Shown in pieces: positions 23,429 through 33,909 of a DNA stretch of 64,000 nt. Position 1 is the stretch's first letter. Each line of letters opens with the position of its first letter. The notes below the pieces were generated by a model that had not been told where the DNA came from, made no database searches, and was given only the letters and a program-made list of their open reading frames with translations. The DNA lies in contig BJKQ01000015.1 of the NCBI GenBank assembly GCA_006538405.1, forward strand, positions 992,001 to 1,056,000. The letters run 5' to 3'. This DNA comes from Hansfordia pulvinata (Eukaryota > Ascomycota > Sordariomycetes > Xylariales). Both the position numbers and the translations under genes were made by a program.

Positions 23429-24732
23429 GTTGGGCGATGGGAGGGTGCGATGATGCTCGTAGCTTGGCTCAGCCGGGCTGAGGAGTGTTGGTCATACCGC
23501 GTCTAGCACTGGGCAAAGACCGATATTCGACAGCGGGCGAGCGGGTGTTGTTGTTCTTTATCAAATCCGACAACACTGTCCACTTGCTGGTAGCGTGGCT
23601 CGTCTAATCTGGGTGCACTGCGAGCGTAATCGGCAGTGCAGGTGGGTGAGGAATGGGATCCGCTGGGCCGGAGTGGACAGGGGGCCGCGCTCGCTGCACT
23701 CGCTGGCTCGTGGCAAAGATCCAATCTGGAAGAGACAGCGGCGGAGCGCGAACCCAGAACTTCCCCTTTCCAACGTTGTACCACATGCCCATCCCGGAGG
23801 CACATGGCCGGCTCGGATCTTGGGGGCGAGGGGGCGGAGGGCGACCTCGTGGTAGAAAGTACCTTGCCTGACCTAACCTCCTACGAGTACTTGCCTACCT
23901 ACCTACCTACCGCTTCCCGTTGACGAGGCCGCCCATCTACAGGATTCAGGGGCAGACACAGTAAGTGGTTGCTGGCTGCGCTCGGCGCCTTGAGTAATCG
24001 GGCAACGTGGGCTGCGGCACCGTGGTCATATCTGAGTAACCGAAGTGGGAGGAGCAAGGATGGACCGAGGGCGATGTGACATTGCTACGAAGCCTCCCTT
24101 GTCCACGTATCATCGCGGTGGTACAGAGGTCCCGACGCGGGTGTGAGAGGAGCCAGGGATGGCTCGGCGCTTGAGGTTTTTTGGGTTTACCGACTGGCTA
24201 TCACTGCTACCAAAGCCATGCAATGAGGGGGACCAACATCGACGGGCTTGCAGAAAATTCGCTTTCCATGGACTGGCTGCGAGTATAGTGAGTGCAAGTA
24301 CACCGTGTACGAGTGTGTAGGTAGTATGAGGGTATGTATGTCTGTCCAAGAATCTCGCGGCGCCATCCCAGCCCCCTCTTCAGCCGAACTTCCTTACACA
24401 CATCCATGTGCGTGTAGGTACGAGTATACAGCGAAGCATGGAGAGGGGCATTGGGATTAGGCCTTCTTATAGCAAGTTGGCCCACTAGACGGGCATCTTG
24501 ACGACTCGACCTGACTTTTCGTATGGAGCATGTATCTGTGTCAGTAAAGCAGCATTCTATCGCCATCTTCGACTGACACTGCAACCTTTTGTCTTTTCTG
24601 TGAGGTTGTGGACATTGCTACCTCTGTTTACCCTGTCCATCGCACTCCGCTCCCCCCTTTATCATCATTTGTGCCTACCTACTCGTACCCATCTTCACGG
24701 CCCCAGAGACACGAGACGTCGCGACGCGCAGC
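23429..24732. promoter_or_regulatory. Divergent intergenic region, SAT4-type (-) and BAHD (+)
   Basis: 1.3 kb between two divergent starts, so both promoters are here. It contains three TACGAGTA/TACTCGTA copies (23882, 24419, 24680) and a CTAC tetranucleotide run near 23893-23910. No gene is seen. Confidence 0.5.
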
Positions 24733-26204
24733 ATGGCTCTGCCCCAAGACCTGTACCACCTGCACCCGTACGGGTGGGAGGAGGACCCGGCGGAGGAGCG
24801 GTTCAAGCTGTCGACGCTGGACTACCTGGCGCCGTGCACGTACCAGAACTTCGCGCTGTTCTTCCGGCTGGGGGACGCGGAGAAGGACCGGGCGGTGGAG
24901 GTACTGCGGGAGGGCCTGGAGCGCACGCTGGCGCAGGCGCGGCACCTCTGCGGGACGATCGAGGAGCACCCGGAGGGGGCCCACTGCTTCTACAAGACGC
25001 GGGCCAGCACGGTGCGGCTGTTCGTGCAGCGGCTCGAGTCGGAGCGGTACCCGTCGTTCGACGAGATGGAGGCGGCGCACTTCAGCGCCGTCGCGCTGGG
25101 GGACCTCAACACGTGGAGCGTGCACCCGATGACGTACGGCGAGAAGAGCGCGTGCCACCCGCGCGAACGGCCGGTGGTGGCGGCGTTCAAGGCCAACCTG
25201 GTCCGCGGCGGGCTGGTCTTCAACATGCACCACCACCACTACGCCAACGACATCCTGGGGTGGACGGGCTTCACCAAGCAGCTGGCCGAGAACTGCTACG
25301 CCATCGTGCACCGAGACCGGGGGCTCCCGACTCCGACTTCCCGGGCTGGGACCCGGCGTACCTGGACCGCAGCCGGGTGACCAAGCCGGAGCCGGCCGAG
25401 GCGGACAAGGTGGACGGGCCCCCGGCGCCGGAGCGGCACCCGGACCACGTGCTGGCGTCGATGCTGCTCTTCCACCTGCCGCGGGACCGCGCGGCCCGGC
25501 TCAAGGCCGAGTGCGCGCCCCAGGACGGCACCTGGGTGTCGACCTACGACGCCTGCACGGCCTTCATCTGGCGCCACCTGACGCGGCTGCGCGCGCCCGT
25601 CTTCCGCCCGGACCCGGACGCGCCGCTCTACCTGATCGAGGCCGTCGACATGCGCAAGCGGCTGCGCGACCCGCCCTGCCACCCGCGCGCTCAGGGGAAC
25701 ATCATGGCGGGCGCGACGGCGGAGACGGCGGGTGTCTCGAGCCCGCCGACCGCTCGGCAGATCATCTCCGAGTGGCCTCTGTGGCGGCTGGCCGCGCACA
25801 TCCGCAAGCTGACGAACAGCGGGACGCAGGCGAACCTGGACGCGACGCTGGAGCTGGTGGCGACGGTGCGCGACAAGCAGGCGCTCAGCGTGCGCAGCAA
25901 CGCCAACCCGCCGCTGTCGATCCTCATGACGGACCACCGCGACGCGGACCTGGTGCGCAGCGCCGACTTCGGCTTCGGGCGCCCCGCCATCTGGCGCCAC
26001 CTGTTCGACAACGTCACCGAGGGCGTCGTCTGCGTCGCGCCGCCCCGGTCGTACGACCCGGCCTCCAACGAGGGCAACGAGTTCCTCGTCGCCTACGAGA
26101 CGCGCCTCGTGGCCGACCTGCTGGCCGACCCGCTGTGGAACGAGTACTTTGAGTTCCGCGGCGTCGACGCCGAGGACGCCTACGGCGGCAAGGGGCCGGA
26201 GTAG
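24733..26204 (+). CDS. BAHD-type acyltransferase (trichothecene O-acetyltransferase-like; one apparent frameshift)
   Basis: Acyl-CoA-dependent O- or N-acyltransferase of the HxxxD superfamily, probably cytosolic and monomeric. Single exon, 490 residues when one missing base is counted. The N-terminal half reads from MALPQDLYHLHPYG to HHHHYANDILGWTGF, whose HYAND is the catalytic HxxxD. The frame slips in the G5 run 25319-25323, and the second half continues as DFPGWDPAYLDRS. The structural motif near the C-terminus is DFGFG, equivalent to the BAHD DFGWG. Length fits the fungal transferase family (450-500). Relatives include trichothecene acetyltransferases and polyketide-tailoring acyltransferases, so the substrate is not known. 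It lies 5 kb upstream of the PKS start, beyond the SAT4-type gene, and may acylate the PKS product. A true pseudogene is the alternative to a sequencing error, but both halves are well preserved. Confidence 0.86.
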
Positions 26205-29200
26205 TAGGCCTCGCTCACCTACCTGCGGATAGGTCTCTATGGGGTCAATCAAGGCTGGGAAGAGGAGAAAGAATCTGAAGAGAAAAGGGGGGGAGAGGAG
26301 AGTAACCGCCGCAGGGTTACATGGCTCCGGACTAGGCATGCAACGCACCCATGTACTCGTACACGTAGAGCGCGCAATTTGAAGCCGTTTCCTGTTACTC
26401 GTATGCCGATACCGAGCACTGTGTGATATCGAGGTCGTAGATGAGGCTGGGGGGCAATTACTACGCGTACTACCAGGGATATCCGGCACAGGGGCCGCTC
26501 AAGTGCAAACTCAACTCACAGTACGACGGACCGTGTCGATAAAGAGATATAGCCCGGTGATGGTCCTGGCTCGAGGGGGTTTTATCACTAAAAGCCCTTT
26601 CCAGCTGAAGGGTTTCGTACGCATAGCCGAGCACCCGAGCTAACCACTATACAACGCCCTCGCAGATCCGACACAAGAACGGCATCAAGAGTAGGGAATG
26701 GAGCAAGTTTACCCGAGGCGGCCTATAGCGCGGAAACAGGACTCGGAAGGATTGGTAGCGTCAAGAGCAAGACTCGTCCGTGGCACATGTGTTCGCGTCA
26801 GGCTGAGCTACGAGCACAGTAACCCGGGCGATCTTCGCGGAGCACGACCAGACGCACGTGATGATGGCCTGCTAATACTCCGTAGACTAAGTAGTTAGAA
26901 GAAAGAAACTCCCGGCCGTGTGCCTCCACCGGCAACGGCTCGCTCGGCACGTCAAGGGTCTGTGGAGAACGATGCGAGCCTACCCAGACATATACCCCTG
27001 TCGTGCCCTGGCTAGTTCTACCCGACTCCGTGCCACTCTTACCCGCCGAAAAACCGCCGGCCCGCGCCGCTGAAGAAGAAGGAAGAGAAGGGGGAAAAGG
27101 GGGGCCTGGCTGGTCTCAACCGGGGAACCGATTCCAGCTTGGCCTGGACAAACAGAACAAGACAAACCATGTCGACGACCTCTCGGACTTCAGCTGGGGC
27201 TCGAGGGATCGCCACCACCACCCTGTCCGTCGACGGACCCCCGCGATCGCCCTCTCCACCCACGCGGAAAGCCTCCAAAGACCAGGCATACCTGCAGAAT
27301 CGGGATCACACTGTTAAGCGAGCTGGTTCCTGGCTTCATAGAACAGATACCCGGTATATGGTAGGCACGAGTACACGAGAGCAGGTAGCCTCCCGAATGG
27401 GCTTTGAGCTGCGGCATACCCTGGTTCAGTCCTTCTCGAACTCCTGCCGGCCGCCGCCTACGCGTCTCGCACAAAGCCCGCGCGATCGCGTACGAATTGC
27501 CTTCCGGATACTCGTACCGGCGCTGGCTGGCGAACCCGACGCCCCTGACACACGGCCCCATGCGCGCTGGGGCGCTCAGCCGGCACCTGCTTACGAGTAT
27601 AGCGCCGCAAGCTGAGGCCCTCGAGCCCGACGATGCTACCCTGGCCCGCGTACTCCAGGAGTAACTATTATCACAAGTGAATGAAGGGACACCGTGGACG
27701 AGATGTATGCCGGTAGCCTCGGCGCAGGGTCAACATGGCAAAGGCTACGATTAATACGAGTAATGTGTAGGCACTGGATCCAGGGGCTCCAAGTCCCAAC
27801 CAGACTCTACCGTACGGGTGCCAGGTTGTGCATCACATCATCACCAGTTGCCAGCAGTCCATGCCCTCCCATGTCGAGCGCAGGTCGCAGTGCGAGCAGA
27901 GAGGGAAAGATCGGCGGCCGGCACAACGATCCAGATACATACACTGGGGACGGAGCACGAGAACCTGCCGCAACCACCTGCCAACACTCTTCGAGGGCCG
28001 CTGCTCGTGTGCGAACCTGTGAGTCCCCATACTTTCTGCTATTGCATGAGACCCGCAGGGAGGAGGTCCCACCCTCGAGAAGTGCCATGCCGCACCGCGC
28101 CCTCGTCTCCGATGCTGATGCTGGACAGCCCCGCCCGGGGCGCATACCCGGCGGGCGTGGCCGTCCGTCTCGGCCATCCGAGCCTCCAAGAGTCCCCGGG
28201 TGGGAGGGGAAGAAAGAGGAAACAGAAATCCAACTGCCGGGAGCTCCCGCTTACGGGTGGACGGACGGGCATGTGAGTATGGTGAAGATCACGCCAGAGG
28301 GGCTCGCAACGAGCGCACCGAGGCCCCCCGCCTAAGCCTTACTCCTGTAAGGCTGAGCGAGAAATCATCAGCACAGCGCGCGTTCCCGTCCCTTTCCCAC
28401 CCACGAGAAGGGAATGTCGGGCGATGACTATACAGGATGCCGGGCGTGTTCCCCCTTTGCGGCAGGCAGGACGCCAATGCAACGCGTCCGCCACCGTATC
28501 GTATGTCACGTCGAGGACGGGGGGCGGGAGGCGACGAGCCCATCCCAGGGGGAGTGGAAGTAACCAGTACGGGGCTGTTCGGTATCGGATCGGCGGCGGT
28601 GTTCCATATGACAGCCACCTGGGCTCCCTTTTCCCAGGGGCAAGCAGCGGCCGGAACACCACAGCAGGAACACTGGCTTCGGGCGGTTCCCGGTAGAAAT
28701 GAGAAGACAGCCCCTAGAGATGACCGTAAGTGCAGTCCGTGCTCGAGGTAACCACAACATGAATATTGTCAGCACCGGCAGCCACAGGTGGAACACATCT
28801 GCGATCCGGAACAATTGCCAAATGGAAGCGCCAGGGGTCAGACGCCCGCAGGTACGAGTAGATGCCGGCTGCTTACGCTGACGGCACAGTCTGATGTGAG
28901 AGAAGTTTCCCGCCGGGCAGTGGGAAAGCCTATAGCGGCGGTGCCAAGGGGTGCGAGTAAGCAGCCCTGCCTTCACACACACACTTTCACACACACACTC
29001 ACCTTCACGCATACATTCCGCCCCCCATGCGCCCTAACGCGCCGGTTACACGCATCGTGATTGAGTTATGAGTATCGTGCAGCAGGGTCGTAGCGGGCGG
29101 CCGCCATGGATCGGTACCTGTGACTGGACTGCCGCGCGGGACTGCTTCGCAGAGCAGCCGCCTCCACGATGCCTCCTCACCCCTTCACTTCCCTTGTCTC

Positions 29201-30976
29201 TACGCTCCCCAACCACGTCGTCGGGGGTGTGAAGGGGGAGTCCTGGTCCCGAAGAAAAGACTCCTGAAACCCGGAGCCTGCCTGGCTCACTCCCCCAGGG
29301 GCTGAACGTGAGTGTTGGCGGGCAAACTCGGCCCGTGCCTCGGATGCCCAGCGGACCTATGACCGCCTCTGTATACCAGCAGCGACCGTGGCATTCGGCT
29401 GGCTTGTTCCGACGCGCAGCGCCCTCCCATTGGCAAAGCCCTCGGCCAGGATATAGGAGGGGGCCTCGGGCTCGGGCGCCCGACGCGTGATGATCACGCA
29501 TCTCTTCAAACCGGACGTTGCCGTCGCTTCCCCCCCTCCGGCTCGCGGGGCGGAACGACCCAGGTTACGGGACCGCGCCGCCCACCGCCTGTTGTCGTCG
29601 CTGTCGTAGTCAATGCTGTCATCGTAAGATAGACAGCCGACAGGGGGCCCTTTCGCGGAGACGAGTATTCTCTGGCCAATGCGGTATCGCGCAGTGTCGC
29701 AACGCCTGTCCCGAGCAGCGACACCGAAGCCTCCAGTCCCCAATTCCTCTCCTCCCTGGCCCTGGCCCTGGTCGCCGGCAGTCGTCTGGCCTGCCTTACT
29801 CCTGATGCGTGCGCCCTCGCCGGCGGCGAGAAGGAGGCTCGAGCAGGGGGCATTCGAGACTCGCAGGGTCGCAACCAGCAACCGCATCTGGCCAAGCAAT
29901 CCGGTAGCGCCACGCGGCTTTGTGGAAGCTTCCCAACCTACTCCTAGTACGAAGGAATACACATCGTTAGCTTCTCCTCTCCCCCCTTCTCAGATCCCCG
30001 ACCCCGGCATGAAATCGCCGCGTTGGGGTCTTTCTCTTGAAGATCTTCCTCGAGATCCCTTCCCTCTGGAAGCGAGAAGCGAGATGAAGGAATTTTTCTC
30101 TCTGTCTGCCGTACGAGCAGTTGAACCTTTGTCCAAGGGGGGTGAGAAAGACCTCGGTGCGGAAAGGGACCCGCGTCGCGGTGGATTCCTGCTTGCTTTC
30201 GCAAAGGAAAGAAAGGGGTCCCTTCTTTTGGGGGCGGCCGCTTGGTCCAGAACGAGCGGCCGTTCCGGCTTCCTGGGTTTTCGAGACTCGGGAGCTCCAA
30301 TGCTTCGGGTGGCTGGTGGGAAACGGGCCGAAGGCGATGTTCAGGGCCACGGCCGAGCCTCCTGGTGTGATGGACGTGGCATGTTGCTGAGTTCATCTGG
30401 AGTCACACCCTGTAACCCGGACCAGACGACTTGTCTGGCCTCAGATATTGGTTGGCAGTGTGGAATGGCATGGTGAAAGGGACGTATGGCCTTGCAGCGC
30501 CATACGATCATGAGTCCCGGAAGTAAAGAGGTGTGACCGCCTCTAGGCTGGTCTGTTTGCTCTAGGTCTCTCCTCGAGACGAGAAGAGTTATGCTTCAAT
30601 ACATACTGTAGAGGAGGACGAAACCCCAGCTTCCTCACGCCACGGATAGGAGGAATAGGTAAAGTCCGAGTTCGCGGCGACAATGAAATGTAGGAAGATG
30701 GTTGGAAGAATCCGCAAGTATTACCGTCTACTATAAATTATAATAACCAAGATAATTAAATCGTCCGCACTGCACCGTCAACGGTACGCCCATAGGCGGT
30801 GCCTGACCGCCTCAAGAAAAACTAGAACGCGATGTCGCTCTTCCCAACAGTCTGCCATGCTCTGCAAGGCATCTATACGCCCCGTGATATAGAACGCCCT
30901 TTCCCTAGTAGTGAATCTTTTGACGGATGCCTCCCGCGAAGCCTGCGCCGTCAATGGTGACGGCGTACCGGCACCT
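26205..30976. other. Gene-poor 4.8 kb stretch
   Basis: Many short overlapping frames in all six phases, none with recognisable protein character. It contains six TACGAGTA/TACTCGTA copies, a CA-rich microsatellite near 28975-29010 and a short A/T-rich patch near 30722-30762. The frames at 29679-30476 (+) and its antisense partners lack domain features. I see no transposase or reverse transcriptase. It may be old non-coding or eroded repeat DNA. Confidence 0.5.
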
Positions 30977-33040
30977 TTACACATACCTGTATGTAGGGGT
31001 CACGGGGGTCACGCACGCAGGGGAAGCTGTCCTGCTCTGTATGTTATGAACCTCTGGCTGCACTTCGATGCCGTGAACGGCACCGGCACTTCCACTTCTT
31101 AGGGTCTCCTCTGGCTGCACTTCGATGCCGTGAGCGGCACCGGCACCTCTTAGGGTCTCCTCGGGCATGTCGTAGTCGTCGGGCCCCGTCTCGTAACCGG
31201 CACCAACCATCGGAAAGGTAAGAGCAGACTTCTGACTGGCAGCGCCGCCGTGGGTGCGGTTGTGTTCCTGGCCATGGCTGCTGTCGATGCCGCTCCCGCC
31301 TCTGGCGTGGGCAACGTCGATGGGGTTTTGGGCGTGGTGATTGCCCACCTGGCGACCCTCGTGCGCCATGGTTTCCGTCCGAGGACCAGCCACCGGTCCG
31401 GGGGCTTGCCTGGCGGTGCCGGCGGAGTTGTGTTTATTGTGAAGGCCTCTTCCGGCAATCGCTCTGGAGTGTTCCTCTGTGGCGTTCCGATTCGAGATCC
31501 CGACCATACCGCGGCCCTCACTCTCGTCGCCGCCGCCGGCGTCCCCCGAGCTACAGTCGATGAGGAGCAGGAGGAAGGCCTCGACGAGAGCCAGGAGGAA
31601 CGACGCGACCGTGAGCCCGACGTAGGCCCCGCCCACCCCGAGGCTGACGCCGACCACGCCCGCCGGCGCGCTCAGCAGGTCCCCGCCGACCTTGATCGCG
31701 GCCATGAGCAGCACCGCGATCGCCATGCACACCCCGACGACGGCGAGCAGCCCGCCGTGCACGGCGCGGTGGAGCCACTTGCGCCGGCGCGAGGGGCTCC
31801 CGCTGCCGCTGGCCCTACCTCTCAACAGCGTCCGCGCGGTCTCGAGCCCCAGCGCGCCCAGCAGCGCCCACGCGGCCGCGGCGGCCGCCGAGTGCAGCAG
31901 CGCCAGCGGCAGCATCGCGGCGCGCGCCGCCAGCGAGCGCAGGGCCCGCGTCGCCTTGGCTACCGTGGCCTCCAGCCCGTCCGCCGCGCCGTCCAGCGGC
32001 GCCCGCGCCCGCGACGCCACCTCGTCCGGCACCAGGAACACCCTCAGCGCGTCGGCCAGGAGCGCCCCCGGGGCGACGCCCAGGACACGCCCGCCGTTCT
32101 CGGTTGCGTTGAAGGCGGGGTCGTTGTCTGCGAGTCGGGGAGGTCAGCTTGCTTGTGGAAGGGGGGGGTTGTGGGATGGGTATCAGGATACGAGGGGCGA
32201 TTGAAGAAATGGTTCTGATGTAGGCTGCAGTGAAGTAGGTGGGTGTGGGAAGGGTTACAGTTCAAAGTCGACTTACCCCTGAAAAGAGACGTGCAGACCG
32301 GCGGCCCTCCGTAGAGGTCGCCGTCGCTGAGAGCCTCCGTGCTGTTGCCGGTCGCGTTGCCGCGCGGCGTCCGGCACATCGTAGTCACGTACAAAGAGTA
32401 CTTGGCGTCGACGTCGACGTCCGACAGCGTCTGGACCGCCTTCTCGAGGAACGCGTTGAGCTCCGTCTCGATCTGCCCCAGCACCTTGTTGACCAGGCCG
32501 GCCACGGCGCTGCGCGCCCCGTCCAGCCCGTCCTTGACCTTGTCCACCGCGCTGCCCACCTCGTCCGACACCTTGTCCTTGGCGTCCTTGGCCCCCTGGG
32601 CGACCTTGTCCGCCGCTTCGCCGCTCGTGAGGTCGTCGAAGCCGTCGCTGGCCCCTTTCACCGCGCTGTCGAGGTCCAGACGCCCGTACAGATGCCTCTT
32701 CGTGACTGCCCCGGTCAGGTTGACGTGCGGGGCGTTGAAGCGCATGAAGCGGCTGGCGTCGATCTGCGATGAAAGAGTGTCAGTGAATATTGATTTACAA
32801 GATAGAATCGATGCATCGTGAACCCACATTCATCACGGCCAGACTTTCTGATTTACCGCCACCCAGGCCTGCCAGCAGGACAATTGTGATACACAGGCAA
32901 ATCACCAGGTTGATCCCGAGGGCCGGGAGAACCAGGTTCGACTTTGAGAACCATCCTGTCTTGAGCTTTGAATGCGCAACGCCGCGTTTTTCCGTGCCGC
33001 TTCCACTTTGTCGATCTTCGTCCGCTTTCAATTTCCACAT
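30977..33040 (-). CDS. Four-TM membrane protein, SUR7/PalI-like topology
   Basis: Probable plasma-membrane protein of 616 residues; SUR7/PalI proteins mark eisosomes or take part in ambient-pH sensing. Exons 33040-32828, 32763-32277, 32127-30977; phases close. TM1 is near residues 33-57 (VLPALGINLVICLCITIVLL). A large predicted extracellular loop of about 200 residues follows, with a charged Lys/Asp helical segment (KDAKDKVSDEVGSAVDKVKD), N-glycosylation sites such as NATGNST, and two Cys. Three more helices follow (MLPLALLHSAAAAAAWALLG, LLAVVGVCMAIAVLLMAAIK, YVGLTVASFLLALVEAFLLL). The C-terminal tail is hydrophilic and Gly/His-rich, and ends in a duplicated HGIEVQPEETLR unit. The TM1-loop-three-TM layout is the basis of the call; I did not recognise a decisive family motif, so another four-TM fungal family is possible. 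Confidence 0.6.
31051..31160. repeat. Direct repeat in the 3' coding end of the SUR7-like gene
   Basis: Two near-identical copies of about 50-57 bp begin at 31051 and 31108 and differ by a six-base indel and one substitution. They encode the doubled HGIEVQPEETLR segment of the tail. The indel is a multiple of three, so the reading frame is kept. Confidence 0.8.
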
Positions 33041-33909
33041 ATTGCTGATTGATCTCCGTAGTGGTGCTGCTTGTTGGCAATGAGTGTCGTCGGCTACTTC
33101 CTGTGGCCTGATATGGAGTTATCAATCCTATTGTGATCTGGATATCCATACCAAATCGTCTCTGGCGAGACCTTACTTATAGTCAGCCAGACTGACTGAA
33201 CTTAAGAAACTCGCAAGCTATTGGGCGAGCCGCTTGACATTGCTTTGTTGGCTATTTTTACCGATGTGAAAACAATGGTCGATAGCGCTAGCCATGGTCT
33301 TTTGGTGTTCAGCGAGTGTGCAAGACAAAGCACGTTGCTGGCCGAGAACTGACCCCTTTGTTCTCTCATCGCGTTGGCGAATGCCAGTGCTTATGCGTGG
33401 ATTGCATGGCGCCGGCGTTGCAAGACTTCGGCCCATTTGGGATTGCATTTTCAAATGCTCCGGCCAGAGATGAGTGTTGTTCGAGTCTTTCTGTGTACGT
33501 CTCGAATTGCCGGCGACTGAAATTGGTCACGGTGGTAGTCGGGGCATGTGATAACCTGATTGTCTGTGAATGCGCCCTTGTAGCAACGAGGAAGTCGAGT
33601 AACCGCCCGTGTTCTGTAAGCTGGCCGGGGGACCCAAGTCGAGGAACGACAAACCACGAAAGAAGCTACTTTTCAATCATGATGGATAAAGAAGCTATCA
33701 ACAAGCGCGGGGACAAACAGTCGCCAATAAAATACACCAACACTGGCATGCGTGGGGCCGCGCCGGGCCCCGACCAACACCACAAACGCCTCTTCCGAAT
33801 CCCATTGTTCTTTATCCAAAGAAAGGACCAGTGGCCCCGGCTAGCTCGCACAGCTGACAAGCCCGAATATGTGGCGTGATGTATCGTTACAATTATCGTT
33901 ATAAACCCT
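33041..33909. other. Intergenic, no gene seen
   Basis: About 0.87 kb between the SUR7-like start (33040) and the 3' end of the 824-residue gene (33910), both on the minus strand. The frames present are short and featureless. Confidence 0.5.

Noticed and set aside
25296..26489. 397-codon open frame antisense to the BAHD gene
   Set aside because: Arg/Val-rich shadow frame caused by G/C third positions; no domain seen.
29679..30476. 265-codon plus-strand frame in the gene-poor region
   Set aside because: Matching long frames occur on the other strand, and the composition is not protein-like.
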